DNA of 64,000 bases, taken from contig NC_133937.1 of assembly GCF_031877795.1 (NCBI RefSeq), forward strand, positions 17,883,501 to 17,947,500, in the 5' to 3' direction. The DNA is from Strix aluco. Lineage: Eukaryota > Chordata > Aves > Strigiformes > Strigidae. Positions 26,082 through 36,180 of the stretch are shown here, piece by piece. The position numbers and the translations under genes are program-made. The number at the start of each line of letters is the position of its first letter. The stretch's first letter is position 1. The notes beneath the pieces were generated by a model. The model was not told the origin of the DNA, made no database searches, and saw only the letters and a list, made by a program, of their open reading frames with translations.

Positions 26082-27964
26082 TGTGACACGCAGACAGCTT
26101 CCTTGAAACATAACAGTCTGATTTTTTTTAATGGCAAAAAGCTTATGATTTCCAGCCTGGCCAGTGTACAATGAGAAATTCCCACAGGTATGGAATGAAA
26201 AGATTTGGTTTTGGATACAGAGTTGAAGAGTTCTGCTAGTCAACCTAAAAAAGTAACAGCAAGCAAAGCAGGAAAATGTTACCATCTAGATCAAAATTGT
26301 TTGCTACCGTCTTGTTTTGTTGCTTTAGGTAAGTCAGAATTTTTCGGTTTCTCACTGTACATATCCATTTAGTGGACTATACAGCTTACTTACCACCTAG
26401 ACATGCTGTGGAGTTTGACTAATGACTATGTGAAGAGCATGCTGCTGTCCAAGATAGAAGATGTTTTAGATGTGCAAAGCCAAAGATGTTTCTAGCAGAG
26501 GAGAGTATGAAAATCCACAGTACATAGGCTTGGTTTTGTTCCCTTTGACAAACACATGTGCAGATCTTCAGAGTCAAGCATTCTCTGAAATAATGAAGAA
26601 CTCAATTGAGCAATTAAGGGGCCAAATTCTGTGATGAAATAACCTGACAGTTGTGTCAACAGCACTGTCAATCACCAAGCATCAGCCCTGGGAAGGTGAA
26701 ATGCTGTTTCCTCAGGGTTCCTGCTGCACAGGATTTAAAAAAAGAGCTCTGCAGGGCAGAACTGTTGTAGCAAAGTAGCCTTTGATTATATGCCTCTATC
26801 CCATTTTGGCTCTGTACTGAATTTTCAGGCCTGCCACTCCTTGCTGACACATTACCAGGTCACCTCCGCTTCCGTGCTTTTGCTCTCTTTTTCCCAGGCA
26901 GGCCACCCACCAGGTCTTTTTGAACAAGTGGCATTCAGAGAGCCTAAGAAGGTCTCCTCTGCAAACCATAACTCTTCTTCAGGTGAGAGAGAAATCTAAT
27001 AAAACTGCTGGAAATTTTTAACTGCTTTTAAGGGCCATCATTGCAAGTGCTACACATATTCATATCCTTTTGTGGAACAATACATATGGCTGCTTGTGAG
27101 TCAGAATGAATTTTTTGGCAACCAACAACGTTCAGGAGGTGAATTTGCCAAACGCTAAGTTATTCAGAGTCCTTCCGTCTCCATTTTAACCTCTGCAGCC
27201 ATGAGGCTCTTGAATGAAGTGTTTGTGTCAGACAGCATTCTTATTAAACAGGAAGATGGCCTTTCCTCCTGCTAGTTCTCAGTGCATTTCCTGCTCAATT
27301 CTCTGGCACTGCTCACAGAAATAATTGGTAAAGTGGCCTTACTTTGCTTGCATAGGTTTCTGTTGTCTGTGGCATGAGTACAGCTGGGAAAAAAGCTCCA
27401 AAATGCGGGTGCATCTTTGGAAACTCTCTCCTGACTTTTCAAATGCCTTTGCCTTCAGTTTGTTTCCTATCAAGTTTTTGCATGAGTTCCATAGGAAACA
27501 GTAGGAGCTGATCTCACCTTATAATGTGACTGATAATGTGACTCTTAGCAGCTGCAGCTGAAAACTTGCCCAGGGAAAGAATAGCATGGTGAGTGTGTGG
27601 TTTTAGGAGGAAATGGTTCCATGTTTCCTTTCACACTGCTTTCCAACAGGATGATCTTACTTTCCTTCATTGTATTTATTGCTGATTAAAGGCTTCCTTT
27701 ATAGGATGGCTTATCTCCTTCCTCCCTTAAGTAGTGTTTAACCTTCAAGGAGCTAGTTTGTTACAGATGGGGAGATACAGATGTATTGCAAGTACATTTG
27801 GGACTTCATGAATATAGAGTAGCAGTATATCATAATATGCTGAACACCTGGTAGTGTGCCAACTACATTTGGAGCTCTCCATCTGTTCTGTGGGTGGAAA
27901 TCAACCAGAAGACCAGGTCTACTCCCACCTTCTACTCTGCTGGGAAGAATGTTGGTGGTGCAGA

Positions 27965-28042
27965 TAATTTATTTAAATTTATTTTTATATATTGTAAAAA
28001 AATATATTTTATATATATTATAGATTTATTTAAATTTATAAT
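27965..28042. repeat. AT-rich island bounded by 16-base direct repeats
   Basis: About 78 bases almost wholly A and T, containing runs of TATATA. The 16-mer ATTTATTTAAATTTAT occurs at 27967-27982 and again exactly at 28024-28039, with a 41-base AT-alternating core between. It could be a decayed microsatellite or an easily unwound matrix-attachment-like element. No function is shown. Confidence 0.85.
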
Positions 28043-29589
28043 GTATCCAAATCTATTCCTGAAAACTGTTAATGGAATTGTAAGGAAATAGGACTCAGAC
28101 ACATCAACACTCTTTGTGCTTTAGTGTGTCTGAAATTGAAATTCGAGCCTGAATATTATAGGGGAAGGATATCTCTAATGAGAAAAGTGATGAATGATTC
28201 CTTTTCTTCTGCAGAGACTGAAAAACTCTGGCTGCAGGCTAGCACCTTTGTACACAACTGTCAGTGTAAAGGTGAATGTGTTTGACAGTGCTGATTCACA
28301 TGCTCTGTGATATTGCATTTCAGCTTTCTTACTGACAGTGGCTCGAGTGACTCTGGAGAAACCACAGTCTCTGTGCTCAACTGATCAGATGCTTACAACT
28401 TTATTTACTTAATTTATCCTTACACCTGTTCTCAGGCCTTCCATTTTTTTGTGGTGAGGGTTAGCATGCTCCTACAGAACTAATGAAACGTTTTGGGCTG
28501 CTGAAAAAACATCTGCATTCAGAAGCCACAGTAGTGTGATTAAGGAATTTTTTATACCATATCAGCCTTTGAGAAGGTAATGCCTACCTATTTGACCAAC
28601 CATCTGTGGATCATACTCTTAAAACAAGTGAGTCATTGAAATTCTTTAATACGTAATGAATTGTGAGGTATTTTTCGGTTCTTTTTTTCTTTTCCTAAGG
28701 CAGAAAGTGCCTTAGGACATGGGTATACAAAGAACATATTCACTGTATTCAATCATTTTACAATTTTGATGATTTACTTTGTTGTGGGATATCTGTATTG
28801 GAGAAGGTTGGTAAGCAGAAAGGTATGGTTAGTTTAGCTGAATGCTGAACCCAATTAATGAAGCTGTGCAGCTTCAAGTGTAAACAGATTCAGTCACTTA
28901 AAATCTGGTTTATATAAAGTTAACTTATACCTATAAGTGACAATTTAACTTATAGTTAGACAAAACACGGGGACACGGATCCTATTCATAAACACAGAGT
29001 TGACATTAAAAATTACCCTCCTCAACTTCCTGCTTGAATCTACTCCTTGGTTACCTGGTGCCTGATAATTGGAAAAGCAGGGCACATACACCACCCTCTC
29101 TAAGTAGTGTTGGAGGAAGGACCTTGTAAACAAAAAGCTATGAGACAGGTATTCTCATTCCCTTCCCAATTCATTGAGCAATGCTGTGCTTTCTGTTGTG
29201 CCTGTTTTCCTGCTCTCCTGTGTGCTAGTATGGGGTTTTCCTTTTCTTCAGGCTAAGACAAGAAAGAGGGAATGCTGAGGAGCTAATAACAAAATTGCTT
29301 TTGATCAGCTGGGAAATTCACAGATACCTAGTTACAAATGACACCTACTCGGGTTGCCTGGATAATGAGAGGTCTAGTCTGTTACAGAATCTGTTAAGAC
29401 AGTTACAGATTTCACATGCCTCTAGAAGTGTCATCATAGATGAAAGTATTTGAGCTACCCTGTTTGGCATCCTGCCTTTTGACCTGACTGGTAACTGAGA
29501 GTTAGGTTATCAGCACAGTTTCCAATCTCTTCCCTCACCCTGAAAACACACATAAAGTGCTTTAGTGTAGAGGCCAGTTTTATGCCTTG

Positions 29590-29690
29590 GAGGGACCCTT
29601 GATTCATGAGTTGCAAAGCTAAGTTTTACTACCAGCTTTGCCACTGACTCACATGTTGGCTGTAAACACCTTCATTACTGTCGGGTTATT
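29590..29690 (+). repeat. MIR-like SINE relic
   Basis: 'accagctttgccactgactc' (about 29631-29650) matches the conserved 'cagctctgccactgactc' section of MIR. A decayed 'tgtgaccttgggcaagtcac'-like part follows. The copy is in the + orientation and strongly diverged. Confidence 0.55.
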
Positions 29691-32239
29691 TAAAATTTTC
29701 AGCCCACTAATTTAAGGTTTGTCTGTTCTTATGATTCTTGTGATGTTTTGTAGAGATATTATTTATTTTCAGTGCCAATGAAATCTATTCAAATGTATGC
29801 AAATTAATTTCCTGAATCAACATGTTAAAACATGATCTTTTAATGTGGGTACCTGCAAACGCTGTTAATAATCAGAAATGTTAACTGTCAGGCCCAACAA
29901 GTGTCCATCTGTTGAGACGAAGATCTCTTTCCCAGCTGAATGCTGTTCATGTGCCATGTCATCTGCAGCTTCTCGTCTGTGAGAGGAGGATGAAGGCCTA
30001 GCCTACAGCTAAAGGCTGCGAGGAGGTTTCCTTCCTTCCTCTGCACATAGGTGGTGAATCTGCTAACACTGTATGCAGTGTTTACTCAGGCAAAAAGCTA
30101 AAAAATGCAAAGACAAGACCAGAGGATCCAAGGAAACAAAAAGCAGTAAACAAGGGTATGTATAGGTGAGTTTGCAGGGAGCTGGGCACCAAATGGTCAC
30201 AAAGGTGACTGGATGGAAAAGATGTACATCTCCGTTGGCATTTACATGGCAGAAGCTATTCAAGAAATGTCACATAGGTGAACCCCTGAAACAGACTATA
30301 CAGACAGTGTCCAGTGGTTGTGAGTTTGGGCTGGAAATTGAAAGAAGTTCTCTGACAATCACAGCTATTGGTCTGGAGTGCCTTCCCAAGTGATGAAACA
30401 AGACAAAAAGCCTGTCACTGTTTCACAGAGAAAATTGGTCATTTTAAGAAACAGGATTTTATGAAGTGGCTTCCTTCAATAACCAGGGACAAAACCTGAG
30501 GCTCAGCATGTCCCCTTGATATGGTATTCTTTATATTTGTCCTCTAGAAAATTAAGGCATTACTTTCCTAAGGATCCTTATACTGAAGTTCTTGTGTGTT
30601 TGCTTTTGAGCATCTGTGTTTGGATAATTTAATCTTTGTTTTCATCTCTGTCACTGGACTTCTTCAAGGAAACCAAAATAATTTGTAGTAAGAAAAACAG
30701 TGCTATTAGGCACAGCCTGAAGACATAATGGAAATACCCTATACAGCGTCATCCATTTTTAATTGGTCACATCATTCAACTATGAGTAGTTAGAGAAGAC
30801 ACTGGAAACAAAATGTTCGGCCTCAGAAATGCCCAAATGTGTTATAAATGTATACGTATAGAAAATTAGTAAATCGGAGTGTAACTAGTAATATGGAAAA
30901 TCTCAGCAATCAATCATCATGCAATGGCTGAGATTATTTCAGTGTATTACAGGTACATATGGGCCTGAAATAATGTATTTTTTGCTTTGGGTTACACCAT
31001 TAATAATTGTAAATTTTTCATTCTTGACTACTGTATTTACCCAAAAGGAAGCTTTTTTTAAAGTTAAACTACTTGGAAAAACAAAGGTCATTCTAGATTC
31101 CATCATTCTCCCTATAGGTTAATATGGTAATTAATGTCTGTTTTTTAAAACAGAACAACTATTCAAAAGCTTGCTTTTTTAATTCAGATTACGTAGGGTG
31201 TAGGCACAGCACAAAACTATCCTACCATTTTGCCTCTACCTTTCTTTCGAAGTTATTGCCTTTGTCCTATCTCATCTTTAGTCTGTCCTGTGACAACCAC
31301 TGAGGTTATCTGCTAGTTGCACTGGGCAATTTTCTGATACCTCTTAAATGCTTCAGCTATTGAATAACTGTAAGAACATTGGTTATAGATCAAAGCCCCA
31401 TTGTTCTAGTTACTGTACAAACACAAGACAAGCAGAGGACCCAGTGCCTTCCCTCAAAAAGTACAAGCTAAGTGAAGCAACATTTCGAAGTGTCTATGTC
31501 TAAACGGTTAGCTGGTAGTAGATTTGTTTTGAATCTTACCTCTACAGAGTAGAGTGACAAGTATCTCCTTATTGAGCCAGTGAAAAGGATTTTCTGCCTG
31601 CCTTTTCTTCTTTAGATAGTATACGATGCATTGCCTACAACAGTGAGTTACAACTTTATGTTCTCTCCTGAGTGTGTTTAGCTGGGGTTGGATGACACAA
31701 GGTGAATGTTGGTTGGTGTTCATTAGCATTGCTTCATCTGCCTTAACAAAGGCAGGCCAATATGGCCCAGATGCCAGGGCAGTGTGTGAGCCCTACCAGT
31801 GTAATGGGCAGGTTTGTTTCAGACTGACTCGAACTGTTTCGGTGAGTCAGGGGTTGTACACACTACACCCCTACAGACCTCTGCAGCACACCAGCTAGCT
31901 GTGTGCAGTGAGGAGCTGGTGGTACCTATGTGTGCTGAAAGCACTCAGCAGTCTCCATTTTAGATTACAGGAAGTTTCGTTGTGTATTTCCCAGATCTAG
32001 TTAGTTCATTGGTGAGGATCAGCTAGGCAGCTGCCTTGTGAGAGCAGAGTTTTGGGGAAAATTTTCCATCTAAACACAAATTTTTGGATCAATTCACAAT
32101 AAGGTTTTAAGCTAGGTCATCATAGGCATAGGAGGGGCTTCTGCTCACACAAAACAGTCAAATATATTTGTTTGTCCAGGATAAAAAGTAATTAGGAAGC
32201 CTTTTTCTTGCATTTCTGATCCCTTTGTGAGAAGGGAAT
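29691..32239. other. Intergenic DNA, mostly featureless
   Basis: Noncoding. The only resemblance noted is the relic at 31388-31480. No exon or promoter-like sequence is recognised. Confidence 0.5.
31388..31480. repeat. Ancient sauropsid interspersed repeat relic
   Basis: 'gccccattgttctagttact' followed by 'gtacaaacacaagacaagca' resembles the widespread sauropsid motif 'cattgtgctaggtgctgtacaaacac', often found at MIR-like SINE ends. The family name is uncertain. Confidence 0.4.
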
Positions 32240-32735
32240 AGGGCTGCTCTGATGCCTGGGGTGCCAGGGAGCAGCAGGAGGCCAGCTGGCAGCAGGGACT
32301 CACCCCCGGGCAGGCAGGGCTGTGCCCGCACCGGCTGGAGCACAGTTGGCCGGCATGGTGGGCAGGGCAGGAGCAGGGATGGTAACCAGCCTCAGCCAAG
32401 CACCCAGCTGCCAGGTGAGCCTGCAGTGGCATGTCCGAGGTCAGGCCAGGAGGTCAGTGGGGCAGGGAGGTAGGAGACCAGGGACATGGCTAACCTCAAC
32501 ACAGCTTGGTCAAGGACCAAGGCCAAGGGTCTCAGCTTCAGAGGCAGGCCCCAGTTTCCCAGTCTGAACCCAGACTACAGCCGAGCACCATCATCCCAGA
32601 CCTGGAGCACAGGCGGCTAAACCCTGGGGCAGGGGAGGTGCAGGCAGGGCCCTGGCAGGTAGAACTTGCACAGTCCCGTGTTGCACTGGCATCTGGGACT
32701 GGGTGGTGAAGGTGGCCGGCACAGACTTGTCTCTG
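32240..32735. other. GC-rich unclassified block
   Basis: A roughly 500-base block that is much richer in G and C than its flanks, with sharp edges. It is full of short repeated words such as 'gcaggg', 'ggccag', 'caggag' and 'ccaggtgagcc'. Open frames exist in several registers on both strands (for example 32252-32473 + and 32538-32804 -), as expected from composition and not from one protein. The wording resembles GC-rich repeats seen in other sauropsid genomes, but I cannot name a family. An isolated exon or a small regulatory GC block are alternatives. Confidence 0.5.
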
Positions 32736-33029
32736 TTTGTTCAGACCTGCGTCTAGTTGTTTATGCAAAGAAATCTGAAGTGCCTGTTTATTCATAATGT
32801 TCATGTCAGTAAGGCTATGGCTTTGGCTGTAATTTCAGCAAGGTATGTAACTGCAAGTGTTTGGATTTTTTCAGTACAACCTTTTTGTCAAATTAAAACA
32901 GTTCAAAAGCCAAAATCTTTAAAAATGGTGAAATGAATGATTTACCCGTTCCTGATGTGTGAGAACAGCAATTAATCATATCTAGTATAAACATATTATT
33001 ATTTGGCCAAATTAAAAGGAGAAATATCA

Positions 33030-33125
33030 TTATTATTTACATAATCCAGAGGAGGAACACAGGTCTCAGAGAGGTCAAACAAGAGGTGACCCAGCATGTG
33101 TGAGGTCAGTCTTCCAAGAATTAAT
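33030..33125 (-). repeat. MIR-like SINE relic
   Basis: 'tccagaggaggaacacaggt', 'ctcagagaggtcaaac' and 'gacccagcatgtgtgaggtc' match, in order, the antisense of the MIR core ('acagatgaggaa...cagagaggt...ggtcacacagc'). Diverged, with approximate edges. Confidence 0.5.
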
Positions 33126-34879
33126 ATTTGGCACATGAAAGCAGACTGATATTTTTACATTTATTTTTTCTCCAGAGATACTCAACATCCACAGCTTGCC
33201 TTGAAATTACTGGGAAAAATCAGTCTGTGTTTGTTACCCATTTGTACTTCTAAATAGATAAGTAACTTCTGGTTCAGCAGTTTGCGCTAAGCAACTTGCA
33301 TACAGAGAATTCACACCTAACTCTTATGAAGAAATAGAAATTGGTATCCATGATTGAAAATCATGTTTACATCCAGTTTTATTGAAAGCATCTGGTTATC
33401 GGGGAGTGACAGAATGAAAGCAGTAGCTTTGCTCCGTTGCTCTGTTTGAATCTACCAGTTTCCACAGTTGCCTTGCTGGTGTTTTTTCTGATTTTTGTGC
33501 TAGGTTTGCTCACAGCTGCAAAAAAAAGCTGGCTGTGGGGTCTGTGCAGTACAGCTTTTCTGAGGCAAAGCTTCCTAACCCACTGACATGTCATTCTCAT
33601 TTGGCTCATCTCTTGCTAGTGAAAAACACACTCCACATTTGGGGCTGAGACTCTACACAAGCCCCAGGAAGAAGACTATGCACTTGGATTCCAAGGGACT
33701 GGATGAAGCAAATTGCAGCATTTCCCATCACTCAAGAGCACCCAGCTGTAATCAGCACCCCCATTGCACCTCCCACCCACTTCTAGGTGAGTCAAAGTCC
33801 CAGAATACCAATTGCCCAGCGGAAGGAAGCAATGAATTTCCTTCATACATCATCAGCTGGGACCGGGATCTAAAACCTTTTGGGAACAGCCTCCAGATGG
33901 ACATTAGACTGGAACTGGAGTGTTCCCAAAGATTTGAAGAACCCCTCTAAGCCCTCAACCAAGGTGCATTCCTGGTTACCCATTCCTAATGCAAGTACTA
34001 AGTCACTAATTCCCAAGACAGTTCTCAACTGGACCAAATAACTTTTGCCAAATATGATGTTCAGTGTTGCTTTTACTCACAACAAGGCATATTGTAGTAG
34101 CTCCACAGCCGTGTAACTAGAGCTAGTTGCTTTTACTGTAGGTTCTGATAAGAAAGGACATAGACCTCTGTTTAGGCAGCTCCACGATAAACAGTTAATC
34201 AAGCTCACTTCTTTGGCTGTGTAGGGCATGCCTAAGATCCTTCCTTTCCTTCCCCACTCCCCAGGGTACTGGCAGAATTTTGCTGAAAAGCGGCATGGCA
34301 CAGTGTGGACTAGATCTGCTACAGAACAGAGATTATTAGTGCAGTTCACCCGCCTCTTCCAAATATCACAGCTGTCTTCACATTTTGAAAAGCAATTAAA
34401 ATCAACGGCACGTAACATATTACAGATGTAGCAAACATTTCCCTTGGACATGGCAAACAGCCCTGGGAACTCTAAACTGCAAACAACAGCCCCTCCTCCT
34501 GTTTGCAATGGGGATGCACGTTTAGGTTCAATGCAGCGGAAGCGATTTTCTCCCAATTTTTTGTGTGTCCTTTGTCAGCCACCTAGGGAGCCACAACCTC
34601 CAGAGTATGGTATTTAGAAAAATTAAGTCCCCTGAGCAAACTGGGGCTTATTGTTCTGGAGTTTATGAAAAGCATAAACTCTAGTAGAAACAAGTATTAA
34701 TCATGGATTGCTGAGAGGGATACACACCCTGCATAGTATTCATTTCTCACTGGCTACAGGTTTGTCTGGTTAATCCCACACACTGATATTCATTAGCTAA
34801 ATGAATACACCCACAGCAAGAACAGAATGAATTTGCGGGGTTGTTAGTTGGCATAACTTCAGTGACTGTTAACAAGTCT
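33126..34879. other. Intergenic DNA with one 159-codon open frame
   Basis: The - strand frame 34077-34556 (159 codons) is long for this base composition and has many cysteines. It contains no domain I recognise, its start lacks a strong context, and no neighbouring exon supports it. I leave it uncalled as a gene. Confidence 0.45.
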
Positions 34880-35035
34880 TCATTCTTTATATACCAGTTG
34901 TCAGTCATAGCCCAGTATGTGACTTATAGGAGAGATAAGTGCTATCATCATCTTGCAAATGAAGAGAGAGAAGCAAGAAGTGTAGGGCTCGTCTGAGGCC
35001 ACTATGCAGCAAGCAACTGAAAATCTGACAGCTTC
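34880..35035 (-). repeat. MIR-like SINE relic
   Basis: 'gctatcatcatcttgcaaat', then 'gaagagagagaagcaagaag', then 'tgaggccactatgcagcaag' follow the antisense MIR order ('attatccccattttacagatgagg...gaggt...ggtcacacagcaag'). Weak but ordered similarity. Confidence 0.4.
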
Positions 35036-35799
35036 AGGCCCATATTTACAAATGTAAATTGTCTAATGGCGTGGGTCTTGTCTTACTGGTCCCAACTCTT
35101 GCAAGGTACCTTAGTTCACAAACAGATCCTTTATTTGGAAATAACTTTTCAAGAATGATCTCTCACAGCCCGCGTTACGTTTAAACTGGATGTTGCCACA
35201 GAAATGTGCCGTGTTTCATGGTGTATTATCCCTTTGCTCTTTGATCAATTCCTCTTTCGTGTTGAGTTTGCAATTAAGTGTCTTGCAGATCCCAATTTTG
35301 ATTGGATCTGTTGATTACTTGTCAGGGTGCTGCAGGAATTGGACTGCGAAGGGCGGTGATTTGTTGGAGGAAGGCAGGCACCACAGCCAGAGGGTTCCTC
35401 ATACACCTCAGAGCTGTACCAAACCTTATGTCTGGGCAGGGCCTGAGGTATCTTCTGCGCCGCGGGCTGTGCTTGGGGCTGCGCTGGGGTAGAGCTTGGG
35501 TTTTAGATTTACAGCAATCTTGAGCTGCTGTTAGGATAGCAGAAAATCCAAACCAACGTAACTTGTGCAGCCTGCTTAAACCCACAGATCTCATTTTAAA
35601 TCTGTCAGTGTAAATGTTTGAACGAGTTTGAACAGGTTCTGCCCTTAAAATTTTTGCGTAAAATGTCATAGACTGATAAGGACACAAAGTACAGCTCAAA
35701 AACGTCTCCGCCCTGTATGATTTTGAATACCTTACCCATAAAAATAACTCCTTTTGTGGCTTTGGCCACACCTGAGCAGCAGGCAGAAAACAGTATGCC

Positions 35800-36180
35800 A
35801 GCGCCGGCAGGTGCCAGCCCGCCGAGTCCAGGGGCCCGGCGGGGCTTCGGGGTTCGGGCCCAGCCGGCCCCGGACTCCCGAGTTCCCGGGTTCCCGCCGC
35901 CCAGCGCGGGCCGCGGCGGGCGGGAGGCGGCACCGGCCCGGGGCGCCCCCTGGCGGCCGCCGCCGGGCCCGGCCCGGCCCCCCGCTCCCCGTCGCCCCGC
36001 CCCGCCCCTCCCCGCCGTGCTGCCCTGCTGTCCGGGATCGAGTGGGCCTCGCACTCGCGTCCGAGTGTTCCCATCACTCCTCCAGGTGTACGGAAGGTAG
36101 TTGCTGTTGGGCTTCTCAGAGCGCTGTAGTCTTTCTCGCCCCGGGTCACGCGTGTCAGACACCCCCCCGGGTCACTCCCC
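35800..36180. promoter_or_regulatory. Orphan CpG island
   Basis: About 380 bases of very high GC with dense CpG, abruptly bounded by AT-rich DNA. It has several CCCCGCCC / GGGCGGG boxes (for example near 35996-36010) and a near-consensus CTCF motif at 35941-35959. No coding exon of a known protein is seen in any frame. On the - strand a good splice donor (TATGG|GTAAGG, donor dinucleotide at 35734-35735) lies just beyond the island, so it could be the first exon of a leftward transcript. A + strand start is equally possible. The island lies about 14.6 kb upstream of the CAMK2G start and could instead be an enhancer or insulator. Confidence 0.75.
35941..35959 (-). promoter_or_regulatory. CTCF-binding motif
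   Basis: Read on the - strand the 19 bases are CGGCCGCCAGGGGGCGCCC. They match the vertebrate CTCF core (TGGCCACCAGGGGGCGCTA) at 15 of 19 positions, including the whole CCAGGGGGCGC centre except for one tolerated base upstream. The motif lies in the CpG island. Occupancy depends on methylation and cannot be judged from sequence. Confidence 0.75.

Larger units (their letters stand above)
18476..29589. other. Intergenic DNA, no gene recognised
   Basis: No exon, CpG island or RNA gene recognised. Open frames are at most 147 codons (19514-19957, - strand) and overlap other frames of similar length, which argues against coding constraint. Local features are a 16-base tandem duplication at 26050 and an AT-rich island near 28.0 kb. 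Confidence 0.55.

Noticed and set aside
35322-36149. 275-codon open frame on the - strand through the orphan CpG island
   Set aside because: Its middle is low-complexity GC-derived sequence and its ends show no known domain. Competing frames on both strands are equally open.
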